Shown here piece after piece: positions 59,701 to 64,000 of a DNA stretch of 64,000 nucleotides (within the stretch, counting starts at the first letter, position 1; each line of letters opens with the position of its first letter). Under the pieces are notes generated by a model. It was not told where the DNA came from and did not search any database. It was given only the letters and a program-made list of their open reading frames with translations. This DNA is from Branchiostoma belcheri (Eukaryota > Chordata > Leptocardii > Amphioxiformes > Branchiostomatidae): positions 1,612,007 through 1,676,006 of the forward strand of contig NW_017804032.1 of assembly GCF_001625305.1 (NCBI RefSeq). The letters are read 5' to 3'. The translations under genes were made by a program, and so were the position numbers.

Positions 59701-62700
59701 AAATGGAGTGAATGCTACCAGAAACTAACCGTTTTCAAAAGCTATTCAGTTGCTTGGTGAGTAACTGTTAATATCATGGTATCTTAGAGCTACAATGCAT
59801 AGTGTATTGTTGATTGTTCTTAGGAATGTAGATTTATGAGTCAGGTTCTAACTTAATGATTTAAAAAAGTAAAATTTATCTTGAATAATATACTAGTAAT
59901 TCTTAAAGTTTGCTGTAACACTGTATATTATGCAATTTACAGTGCATAATTTGCCAACGAAGGAACTTTCTACTGTCTGTCTTACATGTGTGGCAATATG
60001 TAGACTCCTGTAAAACTGGCTTCAAAATTATGTTTTACAATTTAAAAAAAGAATTTCATGTAATCTGTGTTGAACTTGTGTATCCACTACCTAATGACTT
60101 TCCTCATATTTTCCAGCTGCTGAAGTTTTTAACCTGAGTGTGTTCTTTCCTCCATGTCTGTTCTGTGTGTTACTGACTTGTGAGGTCTCTGTCTGTCTTT
60201 CTAGTTCTTTTTTGACGTTGTGCCGAGAAAGAGTCAGCAGAAAGCCCAGAAGGTTTCAAATTGTTATAACAACAACATGTGGATGTGGGGTGGCAAGCAT
60301 GGCTTCTTGTATTAGGTTGAATATTGCTTTTTGCACAAAGCGGCAGACATAATGCTTTGAAATTCATTTTATTAAAGGGTCCATTGTGTAAAATTTTGGT
60401 TCAAAAATTAAACATATTCTAGAGAACATATTCTTTCTGTGCATGGATGACATGTACATTCACATGAACATATCTGCATCATTATTTTGTATTCTAGTCT
60501 TGAGTTTATGACCTGTGTAAAAACATGCAAACAAAATCCACCAACTTCCTAAAACCATCACAAAAACTCCTAAATATGTATATGTAAAGAAATGACAGGA
60601 AAATCTTCTTTCTACATCGTCCTAATTTTACACAATGGACCTTTAAGCTGCACAGATATCAGGACATAACCTCCCACTGAGAAAAGTCTTTATTTTTAGT
60701 AAGAAAGTTGGAGGCCAAGATGAAGTCACGGTGAGCACTATGGTGGATCGTGCTGGGTTATGTGGTAGATTTAGGTGCACAGCCTTAGTGTAGAAAGGTT
60801 ATGTAATATGTTAGAGTAGATTGTTGTGTTACAATGTACTTTGTATTTGTGATGTGTCATGTCTGAACAGTTGAATACAAAATGGTTGTATACATGTACA
60901 TAGTACAGTAACTGTATTTCTCCTATTAATTTTGCAAAGAAAAAAAATGGGTGGACTGGTTTCATTTACAAACTGGCCAATTTCAGACACATGCCATAAA
61001 GAAACATTTTGTTTATCCAGAGGATTTTGGAAGGAATCAAATTGATTTAGAAAATCACAGAGTCATATATCTAATATATATACTATTAGCTAAATAATGT
61101 TTTATATAATGTTCAATCACAGTCAAAGTCACAACTGCACAGGGTGAAAAAGTCACAACTGTGAATGGCTTTACACAAATGCACAATTTCACGAAGTTCT
61201 GTTCGGTGAAATAGTCACCTACTCCAAGAAGTTAAACTGGTCAAGCTTATCTATCAAACTTTTAAAAAATCTAGAATTAGTGAAAAAACAGATGTGTAGA
61301 AACTGGATTGGGTCTTAGCTACTCTTAGGACATAAATTTAAACATTTTGAAGGAAACAATTGAAACCATTTTAGGCCCTCTAATTCTGTTGTATCTAACG
61401 TTACAAGTAGTATATTTTTCTTTTTTTTTCTGTCATGACACTGTAGATAGTTCACAATTTGAGTAGATACCTGTTTTGGTAAGAGCTAAGAGTACATTTT
61501 TATTTCAAAATCAAGTCAGTACATTATACTATTATATAATAGTCCTATAACGGCTGTATGTTGAGTTTTGATTTGTGATGTTTGTGTGTGCCCCCCTCCC
61601 CCCAGGTTCTGTTTGATGTAGACAAGGATGAGGACACAGTTCTGATCTCCCTGTCCCAGCCAGACACACGACAGTCTCGCAAGGAGGGCAAGCAGGGCAA
61701 CCTGACCCTCGGGTTTGCTGTCTACAGGGTAGGCATTTCTTCCAACTTGATCATGGCATTGTCAATTCGAGGGGATTCATTCCTCAGCTAACCGGCATCT
61801 TGCACATGCAGTCCCTCAGTAAGACATCTGGAGCCGCATAGTTCCTGTTTAGAACTTTTATTCAGCCTGTCACATGACTGGTTTCGCCTGTGTGGCTTCT
61901 TCCAACATGTTCATGGCACTGTTACATGTAAAAACTTAAGGTAAATGTACTGTCAGGTAACCTTTAGGTAAAGGTAGTCCGGGGCTGTCCCATAGCTTTA
62001 TCGAGGCTCGAAATTTAGACAAACGCACATTGACAGCTAAGATAGTCGGACCTGTATATCATCCATTTAGTTCAAAATTTCTGTATTTTATACAGCAAAA
62101 CGTATCTGTTTGGATCAAAACAAAGCCATGAACTTTCACCTCTCTACAAGAAATCACTGCAGCCAAATGTCAGGACTTCTTGAGTTATACGGAGCAGCCA
62201 GAACAGGCCTAAAAGCCTTCTTTTTGTCTCAACAAAACAATAAGAAATGATCTAAAGAAAAATTAGAAAAGGCCAACATTTATCAACATATTATACTAAG
62301 AAAAAATTGGTTTTCAGTTGGTTTGGATGCACTCATCAAATGGTTACTCAAAGTGGGCTGTCAGCACCATTTCAGCAGAACGTCTCATATAAGGTCGTAT
62401 TTGTGCATATTAAGTCAACACTCCGTCTGTAGTTTTCAAATGTTATGAAAAGATATCCTCTACGACAGGCAAAATTCTGATGCAATGCTGACCAAAAATC
62501 TAACGAAAACCGTGAAAAATTGCGGTTTCACGCAGTCGCAGTACATTCTGCCGATGTGCTGCTCTCTGCACCTGTGCCAGCTACTTACCTTTGCCCTGTC
62601 TCCTGCAGGTTGAACTGAACAGGAAGTACCGTCTGCACACCATGAAGGAGAAGGTGGCCGACTCTATCTACATCAACACCCGCAGTAACTTCATCCGCAC

Positions 62701-64000
62701 AGAGCTGCGCCGTGGCCGCTACGTCGTCATTCCGACCACGTTCGACAAGGACGAGGAGGGAGACATGATGCTGAGGATCTTCACCGACACTGACAACAAC
62801 TGCAAGTAAGGACATGTAGTTGTGCTGCAGTCATGCCTCCTACTGATAGTCGTATGTACTGCAGACATAATCCAAGATAAACTCCTGTTTGTTATGTACA
62901 TGCTTGGTACACGTATGTATATAAAAAAAGTTATGCAATGTCTTACTAAGTCTGAAAAATTCATCATCTCATCTCATTGGTAAGAAAAAGATACAGTCTA
63001 TTGCAAGTTACATTGGTAGTTAATGTCCAAATGAATGACCAAACTTTGTTGAAAACTGTACATGTCATTATGAAAAATTACCTGGTAAGTGGTCAGACAA
63101 TCAACTTTGATGCCTCTTTCAGCCCTACTAGTGACTCGTGGTTGCTGTGGTCATCCCGTGCTTTATGACATACAAATGTACATGTATGCATGCACAGTAA
63201 ATGTATTTAATTTTTCCAGTACAGTACATTGATAGTTTTCTCCCTTTCAGGGAGTTGTGTAAGGACCAGCCGACTGCCTCGTGTTTCTCTGGAATCCTGG
63301 GATATCCCCAGGCTGTGACAAGTGTCCATCTCCTGTCAGCTACAGGACTCTCCAAGAAACAGGGTCTGTATCTGTATCTGTATAGCCGGTATAACCGCCT
63401 TTCGGCGTAACACACCAGCTTGATTAGTTACTCTCACAGTTACTTCACATGAATGTAGCCTTTAAAGAGTTAAAAATTTCTGAACTTTCTGAAACATCTC
63501 TTTTCTGAGTATTGGAACATAAATTTAAGTTAATAACTTTGTCTGTTTCTGTCTCTCTGTGTCTCTGTCTGTCTGTCTGTGTGTGTCTCTTTGTATTGAA
63601 GGAACTTTTTGCAAGAAACAGGGTCAGTTCATAATGCAACCTCAACAAATAATTTATGATAGAAATTTGATACTTCCTAAAACTTGACATTTTCTGTACT
63701 TAGTCTAGTGCTTGAACGTAAATATTAGAAAAGTCCTGTGAAATTCTTAACTTACAAACTACATTTTAGGAATTTGTTTGTTTGTTTGTTTGTTTTGAGT
63801 CTTCATGCTATGTATTCAAGGAAAAAAACAATGTAGTGTAGAATGATATAATTTCCAGTAATGAAAGTGTTGTTTGTTTCCATGCCAACAGACACATATG
63901 CAGTCATCAAGTCTGGTAACAAGTCAGTGAAGACGAGGGTTATTGAAGATAACAGCAGTCCTGAGTATGATGAGGAAGCCATCTTCTACCGCAAGGACCC
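53322..64000 (+). CDS. CAPN5-like: Calpain-5-like cysteine protease (CysPc, domain III, start of C2); 3' end outside window
   Basis: Exons 53322-53780, 54275-54542, 56187-56318, 56662-56870, 57362-57554, 58014-58216, 58637-58714, 59256-59454, 61606-61728, 62609-62805, 63251-63363 and 63892-64000 join in phase (about 760 codons). The enzyme is a Ca2+-dependent cytosolic protease. Catalytic Cys is in [12 protein letters not shown], His in [10 protein letters not shown] and Asn in RNPWG. Domain III ([23 protein letters not shown]) follows, then a C2-like start ([27 protein letters not shown]) in place of a penta-EF hand; this plan is that of calpain-5/6 and nematode TRA-3. Human calpain-5 would begin opposite Met at 54372 (good Kozak, GACAACATGG). 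Upstream is an in-frame, roughly 185-residue Ser/Gly- then Lys/Arg-rich extension with no ATG in its exon, so its start is unknown. Confidence 0.93.
54543..56186. other. Calpain intron with repeat copy
   Basis: Non-coding. It contains a repeat at 55922-56104 (GGCAAAATTCTGATGCAATC, TACATTCTGCC) also seen at 62374-62562 in a later calpain intron. Nothing else is recognised. Confidence 0.5.
55922..56104 (+). repeat. Dispersed repeat, copy 1
   Basis: GCAGAACATCTCATATAA, CAGGCAAAATTCTGATGCAA, TGACCAAAAATC and CAGTAGTACATTCTGCC occur in the same order at 62374-62562. Ends GCAGAA and TTCTGC are mutually inverted, suggesting a small MITE with GCAGAA-type termini. Confidence 0.6.
56515..56648 (+). 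repeat. Dispersed repeat with CTCATTGGT blocks, copy 2
   Basis: Related to 41636-41750. It ends within 15 bp of the calpain exon acceptor at 56660-56661, so the branch point region of that intron lies inside or next to the repeat. Confidence 0.6.
59642..59697. repeat. Spacerless 56-bp palindrome
   Basis: Two 28-bp arms meet at AGACAAGAT/ATCTTGTCT with one mismatched pair, so the DNA could extrude a cruciform. It is flanked by a degraded CAGTTGCTTGGTGAGTAAC motif, which suggests a MITE origin. Confidence 0.9.
60372..60646. mobile_element. piggyBac-type MITE with TTAA flanks
   Basis: TTAAAGGGTCCATTGTGTAA at the left is inverted as TTACACAATGGACCTTTAA at the right, with TTAA at both outer edges (60372-60375 and 60643-60646). 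TTAA target duplication is the mark of piggyBac-like transposition. There is no coding capacity. Confidence 0.82.
62374..62562 (+). repeat. Dispersed repeat, copy 2
   Basis: Second copy of the 55922-56104 element, with GCAGAACGTCTCATATAAGG at its left end and GCAGTACATTCTGCCGA at its right. It lies in the intron just before the calpain exon at 62609. Confidence 0.6.
63365..63421 (-). mobile_element. SINE 3'-end fragment abutting a calpain splice donor
   Basis: (CTGTAT) repeats then AGCCGGTATAACCGCCTTTC and GGCGTAACACACCAGCTT. The element begins exactly at the calpain exon end (63363), so the donor gtctgt appears to lie in the repeat. Confidence 0.7.

Larger units (their letters stand above)
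59455..61605. other. Calpain intron between the NPQ exon and domain III
   Basis: Contains a 56-bp palindrome (59642-59697), a candidate 48-bp cassette exon (60205-60252) and a TTAA-flanked MITE (60372-60646). The remainder shows no coding sequence. Confidence 0.5.

Noticed and set aside
60702-60731. Possible mini-exon reading [10 protein letters not shown] with AG and GT edges
   Set aside because: Resembles the calpain domain III KKPEDEV motif, but in phase 0 it opens with a stop codon, and phase 2 fits neither neighbour.

Overview
This window is eukaryotic nuclear DNA: spliced genes with GT-AG introns of roughly 100 to 7000 bp, AT-rich introns crowded with short transposon relics, and no operons. 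The gene set and repeats fit a cephalochordate (amphioxus, Branchiostoma-like). The evidence is very animal-like BCS1 and calpain-5 proteins, a lineage-style mosaic extracellular protein, and many SINE/MITE insertions. The taxon is an inference.

Layout. (1) 332-42898, minus strand: one very large mosaic secreted-protein gene. I traced 51 coding exons (about 9.2 kb, about 3070 codons), and the intron phases agree from exon to exon except at one frameshift. Domain order is signal peptide, C-type lectin, five FN3, LamG, LamG, a LamG interrupted by MAM + FN2 + FN2, LamG, LamG, WSC, LamG, LamG, LamG, F5/8C (discoidin), LamG, then the start of another galactose-binding-like domain. The 3' end lies beyond the left edge. 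Almost every domain boundary is a phase-1 intron, as in exon shuffling. (2) 24376-28179, plus strand: a six-exon type II membrane collagen/C-type-lectin gene (407 aa) nested antisense in the 7-kb intron between LamG-1 and LamG-2. (3) 44431-49072, minus strand: BCS1L, the mitochondrial AAA chaperone for respiratory complex III. Its nine coding exons give exactly 419 codons plus stop once two single-base insertions are discounted. (4) 53322-64000, plus strand: a calpain-5-like (TRA-3-type) cysteine protease with catalytic Cys, His and Asn present, domain III, and the beginning of a C2 domain. It is cut by the right edge and has an unusual basic/Ser-rich N-terminal extension.

The first two genes encode secreted or cell-surface recognition-type proteins. 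BCS1L and the calpain diverge from a short GC-rich region near 49.7-50.2 kb that looks like a housekeeping bidirectional promoter, with a YY1-type motif on the BCS1L side.

Mobile DNA includes a tRNA-derived SINE and several fragments, two LINE reverse-transcriptase tails, a Penelope-like tail with a hammerhead-ribozyme-like core, and several MITEs with clear inverted repeats. One MITE is a foldback element with a 9-bp target duplication 8 bp from a splice donor. Three single-base frameshifts in otherwise sound exons suggest sequence or assembly errors, or segregating alleles, rather than dead genes.
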